DNA of 37,358 nt from a virus. Positions 31,343 to 36,010 of this stretch are shown here, piece after piece (positions within the stretch are counted from its first letter, which is position 1; each line of letters begins with the position of its first letter). Under the pieces are notes generated by a model. The model did no database searches, had not been told where the DNA came from, and saw nothing but the letters and a program-made list of their open reading frames with translations. The position numbers were made by a program, and so were the translations under genes. Location of the stretch: IMG/VR virus record IMGVR_UViG_3300044729_002084, positions 1 to 37,358 of that record. One strand, 5' to 3'.

Positions 31343-31416
31343 TGGTGCCGATTGATGGAATCGAACCAACGATTGATGCTTACAAGGCAACTGTTATACC
31401 ATTTAACTAAACCGGC
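31343..31416 (-). tRNA. tRNA-Thr (TGT)
   Basis: Acceptor GCCGGTT/AATCGGC, A73, loop CTTGTAA, encoded CCA; one mismatch each in the anticodon and T stems. Its 5' base overlaps the stop codon of the peptidase gene. Confidence 0.9.
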
Positions 31417-32159
31417 TATAGTCTTTCAATAATCTTTCTACCTACTCTTTGCACACTCTGTGTATTTCGTTCACCAAGAATTACTATTGTATATTTTTCG
31501 CCATGCTTTGTCAAGTACATTACTAGACATTTACCAGCAGCATTAGTAAATCCTGTTTTCGAAATTGCAATTTCCTTATACTCTTTTAATAAATTAAAAT
31601 TAGTGTTGTTTACTTTTACTACTCTAGGTTTTCTTTTCTTTTTACTAACACTTTCAATATCAAAACTTTCTAATGCGGATAAATCACGCATGGTATTATA
31701 ATTATATGCATAGGTCAATAACAATGAAAGATCCTTTGCATTACTTAAGTTGTTTCTACCTATACCTGACGGATCTTCATATACTGTTTTTGTCATGCCT
31801 AACTGATTTGCTTTGTAATTCATATTTGCAATAAAGGCACTTCTACCGCCAGTATAACTTTTCGCTAAAGCTTCTGCTGCATTATTGTCACTTTTCACTA
31901 AAAGCAATTTTAGTAATTGCTCTCTAGTCATTTCTTTTCTACCTGCAAAACCTCTATACGGTACTTTTTCATACAATGAAGCACCACTTTCTATTACAAC
32001 AATTGCAGTCATTAATTTTGTAACACTTGCAATCGGTCGTATTCTTTCTGATGCATATTCTTCAACTACTTCATCCTTTGTCACATTGTAAACATAAGTT
32101 GTTGCAGCGTTTACATTTAATGAGAATAATAAAAATAAAGTTAAAAATAATTGTTTCAT
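31416..32159 (-). CDS. Exported D-Ala-D-Ala peptidase (peptidase S11, PBP7-like)
   Basis: 247 residues. Signal peptide about 1-19 (MKQLFLTLFLLFSLNVNA). The three penicillin-binding motifs are present in order: SVTK 45-48 (nucleophile Ser45), SDN 90-92, KTG 201-203. It lacks the C-terminal membrane-anchor domain of PBP5, so it resembles the soluble endopeptidase/carboxypeptidase PBP7 type. In the periplasm it would trim or cut peptidoglycan cross-links, which could aid lysis or block superinfection. A CATAAATA late-like element lies 29 nt upstream, so it may be a late gene inside the tRNA array. Confidence 0.92.
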   Translation of the reverse strand: MKQLFLTLFLLFSLNVNAATTYVYNVTKDEVVEEYASERIRPIASVTKLMTAIVVIESGASLYEKVPYRGFAGRKEMTREQLLKLLLVKSDNNAAEALAKSYTGGRSAFIANMNYKANQLGMTKTVYEDPSGIGRNNLSNAKDLSLLLTYAYNYNTMRDLSALESFDIESVSKKKRKPRVVKVNNTNFNLLKEYKEIAISKTGFTNAAGKCLVMYLTKHGEKYTIVILGERNTQSVQRVGRKIIERL

Positions 32160-32187
32160 TTGATTCTCTGTGTAATGTGTAAAGAAA

Positions 32188-32195
32188 TATTTATG
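32188..32195 (-). promoter_or_regulatory. Late-promoter-like CATAAATA before the peptidase
   Basis: One mismatch to TATAAATA, 29 nt before the peptidase ATG. Its first bases are the CA of the tRNA-Ala CCA end. Confidence 0.4.
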
Positions 32196-32269
32196 GTGGA
32201 GGATAGCGGATTCGAACCGCTTACTCAGCCTTGCAAGGGCCGTGTGTTCCCAATTAGCACCAATCCCCC
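32194..32269 (-). tRNA. tRNA-Ala (TGC)
   Basis: Acceptor GGGGGAT/ATCCTCC with one G-T, A73, loop CTTGCAA on CGGCC/GGCTG, encoded CCA. Confidence 0.92.
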
Positions 32270-32289
32270 GCCCGCCTCACACGCTACTC

Positions 32290-32376
32290 TGGTGGGTGCT
32301 CTCCGATTCGAACAGAGAAGGTCTAAGACAAATGATTTACAGTCATCCCCCGATACCGTTACGGGACTAAACACCC
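32290..32376 (-). tRNA. tRNA-Tyr (GTA)
   Basis: Acceptor GGGTGTT/AGCACCC, A73, loop CTGTAAA, class II variable arm, encoded CCA. Confidence 0.95.
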
Positions 32377-32383
32377 TAAAACT

Positions 32384-32460
32384 TGGCTGACCAGGTAGGG
32401 TTCGAACCTACGACATCCTGATTAACAGTCAGGTGCAACTACCGGCTGTGCTACTGGTCA
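32384..32460 (-). tRNA. tRNA-Asn (GTT)
   Basis: Acceptor TGACCAG/CTGGTCA, G73, loop CTGTTAA on CCTGA/TCAGG, encoded CCA. Confidence 0.95.
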
Positions 32461-32467
32461 ATAAATT

Positions 32468-32544
32468 TGGCGACACTTAGGGAACTCGAATCCCTGACCT
32501 CTGCCGTGACAGGGCAGCGTTCTAACCAACTGAACTAAAGTGCC
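32468..32544 (-). tRNA. tRNA-Asp (GTC)
   Basis: Acceptor GGCACTT/AAGTGTC, G73, loop CTGTCAC on CTGCC/GGCAG, encoded CCA. Its first two G residues also pair in the long helix of the spacer upstream. Confidence 0.95.
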
Positions 32545-32623
32545 ATATAGAAACACACTCAATACTCTTATACGCCCGTGCCTTGCATGCCGTTAAAATA
32601 TAAGCGAATGTGTTTTTATATGG
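32543..32623 (-). ncRNA. Long-hairpin element 1 between tRNA-Lys and tRNA-Asp
   Basis: The spacer is closed by an 18-bp helix with one A-C mismatch (CCATATAAAAACACATTC with GAGTGTGTTTCTATATGG). The 5' CCA of the helix is the CCA end of tRNA-Lys and the 3' GG is the start of tRNA-Asp. Inside, CTTATA/TATAAG forms a second helix around a GC-rich loop. The helix is homologous to that at 32950-33028, sharing GAAACACACTC on the plus strand. Confidence 0.6.
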
Positions 32624-32695
32624 TAGGTGCGGAGAATTTCGAAATCTCGACTTACCGGTTAAAAGCCGGTTACTCTGCCTCTGAGTTACGCACCC
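32621..32695 (-). tRNA. tRNA-Lys (TTT)
   Basis: Acceptor GGGTGCG/CGCACCT with G1-T72, A73, loop CTTTTAA on ACCGG/CCGGT, encoded CCA. Confidence 0.93.
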
Positions 32696-32724
32696 ATTTG
32701 TTTACCACTCTTGTCACTATCCAT
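32686..32724 (-). CDS. Candidate 12-codon micro-ORF before tRNA-Lys
   Basis: ATG 32724 is preceded by AAAGGAG at 7 nt, among the best Shine-Dalgarno sequences in the window. The frame reads MDSDKSGKQMGA and stops at a TAA inside the tRNA-Lys acceptor region. It could be a leader peptide, a relic of a displaced gene, or chance. Confidence 0.3.
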   Translation of the reverse strand: MDSDKSGKQMGA

Positions 32725-32756
32725 GACAGGACTCCTTTATAAAAAAATGAATTCTT

Positions 32757-32949
32757 GCTAAGGCTACTTGTTTTCCAGGCAAGCCCCTTACTGAGTTGTT
32801 ACCCTGTCCACATTTGTTTCAGCGTATCGTGCTACCGGTTGTGTCCGGATATCTAGGTGCTCTGCTCTGCATTGCGCTAACGGTAGCCTAGCCGACCGGT
32901 CTAACTAACGTGTGACACCCGGCACTTTCAGGAAAGTGCTAACCGGAAA
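32757..32949 (-). ncRNA. Structured RNA B (paralogue of RNA A)
   Basis: A 193-nt spacer with no ORF. It has the 21-nt block shared with RNA A (32790-32810) and CGGTTGTGT (32836-32844). The 3' domain has outer helix AAGG/CCTT (32760-32763 with 32886-type partner at 32786-32789), internal loop, and inner helix CTTG/CAAG, covarying with RNA A. Upstream there is an 8-bp hairpin GCACTTTC/GAAAGTGC (32922-32939). Helix 32831-32837/32881-32887 (7 bp) crosses helix 32853-32857/32887-32891, a possible pseudoknot. Not recognised as a known class. Confidence 0.65.
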
Positions 32950-33028
32950 CCATATTGAAACACACTCTTTGGAATCGAACCAATGGGCGCCTTACCCACC
33001 AGGGTACTATAAATGTGCTTCAATATGG
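32950..33028 (-). ncRNA. Long-hairpin tRNA-like element 2 after tRNA-Glu
   Basis: Closed by an unbroken 18-bp helix, three pairs of which are G-U only on the minus-strand RNA. It encloses a T arm TTGG-TTCGATT-CCAA stacked directly on the helix, and a small arm TACCC-TGGT-GGGTA whose loop has GG like a D loop. There is no anticodon arm; AAGGCGCCCA links the arms. This elbow-only layout recalls the tRNA-like domain of tmRNA. Its 5' CCA is also the CCA end of tRNA-Glu. Confidence 0.6.
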
Positions 33029-33100
33029 TAGACCGTAGGAGAATCGAACTCCTCTTACTGCCGTGAAAGGGCAATGTCCTAACCGATAGACGAACGGTCC
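33026..33100 (-). tRNA. tRNA-Glu (TTC)
   Basis: Acceptor GGACCGT/ACGGTCT with G1-T72, A73, loop CTTTCAC on TTGCC/GGCAG, encoded CCA. First tRNA after the promoter at 33144-33172. Confidence 0.95.
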
Positions 33101-33143
33101 ACTGAAACTTAAATTGTTAAAGAAACTCAACTACAGAAACATC

Positions 33144-33172
33144 ATTGTACACTGGCTCAATCGTTTTGTCAA
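33144..33172 (-). promoter_or_regulatory. Sigma70 promoter of the distal tRNA array
   Basis: Exact TTGACA (33167-33172), 17-bp spacer, TACAAT (33144-33149) on the minus strand. Start expected near 33137, about 37 nt before tRNA-Glu. Expected to drive Glu, both hairpin elements, RNA B, Lys and onward. Confidence 0.82.
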
Positions 33173-33211
33173 GCGTGTTGTACAAATACAACATGTTACT
33201 ACTTTTGCAAC

Positions 33212-33289
33212 TGGAGGTAAGGGTCGGATTTGAACCGACGGTTTTACAGTTTTGCAGACTGCTGCTTTGGGCCACTCAGCCACCTTACC
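33212..33289 (-). tRNA. tRNA-Cys (GCA)
   Basis: Acceptor GGTAAGG/CCTTACC, T73, loop CTGCAAA on GCAGT/ACTGT, T arm GTCGG/CCGAC, encoded CCA. Confidence 0.92.
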
Positions 33290-33296
33290 TTTGTTC

Positions 33297-33386
33297 TGGT
33301 CCTTCGGTGTGGAGTCGAACCACATCCTGGGTCTTATCTGGACAAATGCTTATAAGGCATCCTGCTCTACCGTGAGCTACCGAAGG
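33297..33386 (-). tRNA. tRNA with anticodon TAT (Ile, AUA) and long variable region
   Basis: Acceptor CCTTCGG/CCGAAGG, A73, encoded CCA, T arm TGTGG/CCACA, loop CTTATAA on GATGC/GCATT. The variable region is 20 nt with possible GTC/GAC or TCC/GGA pairing, as in class II tRNAs. The D arm (GCTC/GAGC) is of class I type. Bacterial AUA is normally read by a modified CAU tRNA, so TAT is unusual. Confidence 0.82.
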
Positions 33387-33445
33387 TCTTTCTTAAACAC
33401 CCAATAAAGGAATGCAAAAATGAAAACTACAACTATCGCAGCCAT
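33377..33445 (-). CDS. 22-aa single-span membrane micro-protein
   Basis: MAAIVVVFIFAFLYWVFKKDLR: a hydrophobic helix followed by a positive tail, ending in TAG inside tRNA-Ile(TAT). AAAGGAG lies 9 nt before ATG 33445. A second frame from ATG 33449 gives only a Cys-rich 18-mer. It fills the spacer between tRNA-Ser(GCT) and tRNA-Ile(TAT). Small hydrophobic phage peptides can act on the host membrane; function unknown. Confidence 0.5.
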   Translation of the reverse strand: MAAIVVVFIFAFLYWVFKKDLR

Positions 33446-33468
33446 TCATATGTACTCCTTTCTTAATT

Positions 33469-33561
33469 TGGTGGAGACAGTTGGATTCGAACCAACGGAT
33501 CAGATTTTGTCCAATCAACTTCTTAGCAGGAAGCCGCTTTCGACCACTCAGCCATGTCTCC
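33469..33561 (-). tRNA. tRNA-Ser (GCT)
   Basis: Acceptor GGAGACA/TGTCTCC, loop CTGCTAA, long variable arm, encoded CCA. Its 5' part is also the 3' end of the 47-aa membrane ORF. Confidence 0.95.
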
Positions 33562-33666
33562 GATTATTACAGCAAACTTATAAAACAAAAACATCATAGC
33601 AGCCACAGAAAAACCCATTGCTATCCAATAACCTAATATTGTTAACAGTATGATTGCTATATTCAT
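33523..33666 (-). CDS. 47-aa hydrophobic micro-protein overlapping tRNA-Ser
   Basis: ATG 33666 follows AGGAG by 5 nt. The product MNIAIILLTILGYWIAMGFS... is hydrophobic from residue 2 to about 35 (one or two spans). The last 12 residues (GDMAEWSKAASC) and TAA are encoded by the 5' part of tRNA-Ser(GCT), so the gene and the tRNA share 39 nt. The same design (strong Shine-Dalgarno, hydrophobic core, stop in a tRNA) occurs at 33377-33445. Possibly a small holin-like or inhibitor peptide; unproven. Confidence 0.55.
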   Translation of the reverse strand: MNIAIILLTILGYWIAMGFSVAAMMFLFYKFAVIIGDMAEWSKAASC

Positions 33667-33679
33667 TTCTTCTCCTATC

Positions 33680-33767
33680 TGGCGGAAGCGGTGAGATTCG
33701 AACTCACGGACCTTTTACAGCCGGCAGTTTTCAAGACTGCTGATTTAAACCACTCATCCACACTTCC
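33680..33767 (-). tRNA. tRNA-Ser (TGA)
   Basis: Acceptor GGAAGTG/CGCTTCC, G73, loop CTTGAAA on GCAGT/ACTGC, long variable arm, encoded CCA. Confidence 0.95.
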
Positions 33768-33775
33768 TTAAAATT

Positions 33776-33849
33776 TGGCAGGGATACTAGGATTTGAACC
33801 TAGACTAACAGAGTCAAAGTCTGCGGTGCTGCCGTTACACTATATCCCA
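33776..33849 (-). tRNA. tRNA-Gln (TTG)
   Basis: Acceptor TGGGATA/TATCCCT with an unpaired 1:72 (T-T), fitting the weak 1:72 end preferred by GlnRS. G73, loop CTTTGAC on GCAGA/TCTGT, encoded CCA. Confidence 0.93.
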
Positions 33850-33855
33850 ACAGTA

Positions 33856-33888
33856 AACAAAAAACCCCTAACTTTTCGGCTAGGGGTC
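33856..33888 (-). terminator. Intrinsic terminator of the 31-codon unit
   Basis: Stem ACCCCTA/TAGGGGT with a 10-nt loop followed by six T on the minus strand. It lies between the micro-ORF 33915-34010 and tRNA-Gln, so downstream tRNAs depend on read-through or another promoter. Confidence 0.8.
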
Positions 33889-33914
33889 TTGTGTTTAGAG
33901 TTTAGATTTCTTGT

Positions 33915-34010
33915 CTATACACGGACCCCGAGGGTAAACCATGACGCATCGCCGCAATTAATTGTGCGATACTCTGGCTGACTTGTTATGGGTTTATGTA
34001 TGGACAACAT
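33915..34010 (-). CDS. 31-aa micro-ORF in its own transcription unit
   Basis: MLSIHKPITSQPEYRTINCG...FTLGVRV, from ATG 34010 with AGGA 8 nt upstream, ending TAG. It is bracketed by a near-consensus sigma70 promoter (34044-34072) and an intrinsic terminator (33856-33888), giving an RNA of about 180 nt. Soluble, with one Cys. If not translated, the unit would be a small RNA. No family recognised. Confidence 0.5.
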   Translation of the reverse strand: MLSIHKPITSQPEYRTINCGDASWFTLGVRV

Positions 34011-34043
34011 TTCGTGCTTCCTAAGTAAATTTAATATTCTAAG

Positions 34044-34072
34044 AGTATATAGTAAACTTTTTGATTTGTCAA
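34044..34072 (-). promoter_or_regulatory. Sigma70 promoter before the 31-codon unit
   Basis: Exact TTGACA (34067-34072), 17-bp spacer, TATACT (34044-34049) on the minus strand. Start expected near 34037. Confidence 0.85.
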
Positions 34073-34090
34073 GGGCTTTTTTGTTGTTTT

Positions 34091-34600
34091 TTAACTAATT
34101 TTCCATCTTATCGGAATTGAAACTATTGGTTCAGTAGGATTCTTGAATTCTGTAAATACATTCCATAATTGATGCATCACAGTAAATCTATACAATAAAC
34201 CTTGCTCTCTACCATAGGCATCTATTTCCCATGGGTGATCCCAATAGTCAACCTTCTCTGAATTTATCTTCTTATTTTTCCATCTAGTCAAGCCATCATC
34301 TGTTTCATTCATGATATATTGTTTGACATGTATCATTTCATGAGCCAGAGTTTCTAATATACTTCTTGCTCCTATTCCTGGATGTATCTCTATCAGGAAT
34401 TGTCTAGGCTGTTTTCTGCTGTTAAATTTCTGAATACTGGCATAACCATATTCGTTTAGTTTAGAATTGAACTTAATGGTAACTTTACAGTTATTTCTGA
34501 TTCTTGTGCTTGGAATGAGTTGCTCGGCAAAATAGTGGGCTGCTCCAAGAACATATGGCCTGAAGTCTTTTTCCGGACATTTTTTGATTCTGAATTGCAT
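34091..34600 (-). CDS. SprT-like zinc metallopeptidase
   Basis: 169 residues. HEMIH at 87-91 gives the two His and the catalytic Glu88; Glu125 in DHPWEIDAYG is the likely third zinc ligand. The HExxH...E layout and length match SprT/Spartan-like proteases of aquatic T4-like phages, without a DNA-binding zinc ribbon. Spartan relatives remove DNA-protein crosslinks; a phage target is unknown. It follows an exact late promoter at 34633-34640, so it may be a late gene. Confidence 0.82.
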   Translation of the reverse strand: MQFRIKKCPEKDFRPYVLGAAHYFAEQLIPSTRIRNNCKVTIKFNSKLNEYGYASIQKFNSRKQPRQFLIEIHPGIGARSILETLAHEMIHVKQYIMNETDDGLTRWKNKKINSEKVDYWDHPWEIDAYGREQGLLYRFTVMHQLWNVFTEFKNPTEPIVSIPIRWKIS

Positions 34601-34632
34601 GGGTTTTCCTTTAGTTACCCACTACGCATCAG

Positions 34633-34640
34633 TATTTATA
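34633..34640 (-). promoter_or_regulatory. T4-type late promoter TATAAATA before SprT-like gene
   Basis: Exact TATAAATA on the minus strand, 33 nt before the ATG and 3 nt past the dCMP deaminase stop. Confidence 0.65.
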
Positions 34641-34642
34641 TT

Positions 34643-35089
34643 TTAACCTCTCTCCGACCCCTCTGACGGCTCTGGTGTGTATATAATGTTTACACCACAT
34701 TTTCTTAGAAACTCTAATCCATCAATAGAACGGTATTCCTGAGCATAGTAAACAGTATTAATACCAGCAGTAAAAATCTGCTTGGCACAGTCAATACATG
34801 GTGCATGAGTAAGAAACATGGTAGAATCTTTACCAGATTCCGTGCTTTTTGCTAGTTTGGCTATAGCATTGGCTTCGGCATGAATCACTTCTGGCTTAGT
34901 TTTTAGTGTTCCTTCTTCCGTAACATCTTCGCATATATTTGACCAGCCTGGTGGCATGCCATTATAACCAATAGAAATGATCCTGTCATCTTTGACTATA
35001 ATGGCGCCGACATGTAGCCGTTTTGCTGACGATAATTCAGCAAATCGTTTTGCTACATCCATGTATGCTCTAATATATTTTTGTTTCAT
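34643..35089 (-). CDS. cd: dCMP deaminase
   Basis: 148 residues. His70-Ala-Glu72 (HAEANAI) and Pro97-Cys98-Ile-Asp-Cys101 bind the zinc and activate water. VGAIIVKDDRIISIGYNGMPPG is the typical N-terminal substrate strand-loop, with NGMP binding dCMP. It makes dUMP for thymidylate synthesis, raising dTTP for an AT-rich phage genome. Shorter than T4 Cd (193 aa). Starts 7 nt after a tRNA CCA end without a clear Shine-Dalgarno. Confidence 0.93.
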   Translation of the reverse strand: MKQKYIRAYMDVAKRFAELSSAKRLHVGAIIVKDDRIISIGYNGMPPGWSNICEDVTEEGTLKTKPEVIHAEANAIAKLAKSTESGKDSTMFLTHAPCIDCAKQIFTAGINTVYYAQEYRSIDGLEFLRKCGVNIIYTPEPSEGSERG

Positions 35090-35095
35090 ATTTGT

Positions 35096-35172
35096 TGGTG
35101 GGCCGGGAGAGATTCGAACTCTCTGTCCCCCGATTATGAGTCGGACGCTTATACCAGTTAAGCTTCCGGCCC
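35096..35172 (-). tRNA. tRNA with anticodon CAT (Met or Ile2)
   Basis: Acceptor GGGCCGG/CCGGCCC, A73, loop CTCATAA on TCCGA/TCGGG, encoded CCA. With a second, clearly Met-elongator CAT tRNA at 29330, this may be the Ile2 type (lysidine-modified); the sequence alone does not decide. Confidence 0.9.
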
Positions 35173-35176
35173 TACT

Positions 35177-35251
35177 TGGTCCGGCGTCCAGGACTCGAAC
35201 CTGGATCAGAGGCTTAGAAGGCCACTGTACTATCCCTTGTACTAACGCCAG
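35177..35251 (-). tRNA. tRNA-Arg (TCT)
   Basis: Acceptor CTGGCGT/ACGCCGG, A73, loop CTTCTAA, encoded CCA; one mismatch in the anticodon stem. Touches the stop codon of the gene upstream. Confidence 0.92.
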
Positions 35252-35527
35252 TTATTCTTCGTAGTTTATCGTATTAACGAATGAAAATTTCTTTTCGTTA
35301 TCCCATTCTTTGAGATATTCATTATCCATATCAAACATCTCAAGGTATTCTTGATCATCCTCAAGTTCAGCAACAGACCAAATATTCTCATCTACATGGA
35401 ATTGAGAAAACTCTTTTAGAGTTTCTCTACCGCAAATAACTTCATCACAGGCATGATCTGATTCTTTGGCTTCAACAACATAACGATGCCGAAAAATGCT
35501 CACAGTTTCAACCATATATCGTTTCAT
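35252..35527 (-). CDS. Conserved small acidic phage protein (91 aa)
   Basis: MKRYMVETVSIFRHRYVVEAKESDHACDEV has a strand-helix-strand start seen from memory in many T4-like phages, followed by an acidic tail (DDQEYLEMFDMDNEYLKEW). AGGA before ATG. Ends at the first base of tRNA-Arg. Function unknown. Confidence 0.7.
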   Translation of the reverse strand: MKRYMVETVSIFRHRYVVEAKESDHACDEVICGRETLKEFSQFHVDENIWSVAELEDDQEYLEMFDMDNEYLKEWDNEKKFSFVNTINYEE

Positions 35528-35742
35528 ATCAATTCTTTCCTATCTGCATTGAACATGTTTCTGACAATCTTATCTTTAATCATTGCAGGTACACTTTGAT
35601 ATGGCCATTCAAGCCAGAATGGGCAACCATTCTCCCACTTGCTGTTACGAATAAAATAACCATATGCATCTAGGTCTTTTCTATTCTTAGGATTAAAGAT
35701 TCTGCGACTATACATTGCCTGTGATAATTTGTTTAAAATCAT
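35524..35742 (-). CDS. Small conserved hypothetical protein (72 aa)
   Basis: Aromatic-rich helical protein (YGYFIRNSKWENGCPFWLEWPYQSVPAMIKDKIV). GGAG 8 nt before ATG. Overlaps the next gene by 4 nt. Similar short proteins occur in aquatic phages from memory, without known function. Confidence 0.65.
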   Translation of the reverse strand: MILNKLSQAMYSRRIFNPKNRKDLDAYGYFIRNSKWENGCPFWLEWPYQSVPAMIKDKIVRNMFNADRKELI

Positions 35743-35939
35743 TTGACATACTCCAAGTTATCTTTACGCATATAAAAAACCTTTGGGTGCTCGGTTATTT
35801 CCTTGATAATAGGAAGGAATGCAACACCATCAATGTCCTTTGTGGGCCAATGAGAGTAGGTGTAATAGACCTCATCAACATGAAGCCGATTACGGACCTT
35901 TTGCAAGATTTCTTTGGGTTTTTGAACAGTTTTTTTCAT
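35739..35939 (-). CDS. Small hypothetical protein (66 aa), near-leaderless
   Basis: MKKTVQKPKEILQKVRNRLHVDEVYYTYSHWP is basic at the start, with aromatics in the middle. No Shine-Dalgarno is present: the ATG lies only about 3 nt after the start expected from the promoter at 35949-35977. Overlaps the next gene by 4 nt. First gene of a three-gene early unit. Confidence 0.62.
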   Translation of the reverse strand: MKKTVQKPKEILQKVRNRLHVDEVYYTYSHWPTKDIDGVAFLPIIKEITEHPKVFYMRKDNLEYVK

Positions 35940-35948
35940 GATGTATGT

Positions 35949-35977
35949 AGTATATCAAAGTGAATCTCAATTGTCAA
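35949..35977 (-). promoter_or_regulatory. Sigma70 promoter of the three-gene early unit
   Basis: Exact TTGACA (35972-35977), 17-bp spacer, TATACT (35949-35954) on the minus strand. Start expected near 35942, three bases before the ATG. Confidence 0.85.
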
Positions 35978-35979
35978 GA

Positions 35980-36000
35980 GGTGGGGCATTGCACCCCACC
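35980..36000 (-). terminator. Hairpin after the Hsp20 gene
   Basis: 7-bp GC-rich perfect stem GGTGGGG/CCCCACC with a 7-nt loop, 10 nt past the Hsp20 stop. The following minus-strand bases TCTTGACA are the -35 of the next promoter and not a T-run, so termination may be partial. Confidence 0.5.
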
Positions 36001-36010
36001 ATTATTGCCA

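Noticed and set aside
32151-32390. Plus-strand ORF of 79 codons over tRNA-Ala and tRNA-Tyr
   Set aside because: Reads through two tRNA genes in antisense.
31141-32949. tmRNA as identity of structured RNAs A and B
   Set aside because: I see no resume codon with a tag frame ending in an LAA-like sequence, and no tmRNA 5' GGGG...TTCGAC end. A tool search is still advised.
33145-33375. Plus-strand ORF of 76 codons (RVGFEPTVLQFC... type)
   Set aside because: It is the antisense translation of tRNA-Cys and tRNA-Ile genes; GFEPT/GENRTPT-like words are well-known artefacts of tRNA antisense.
34977-35264. Plus-strand ORF of 95 codons (GGPGEIRTLCPP)
   Set aside because: Antisense of tRNA-CAT and tRNA-Arg and of the dCMP deaminase start.
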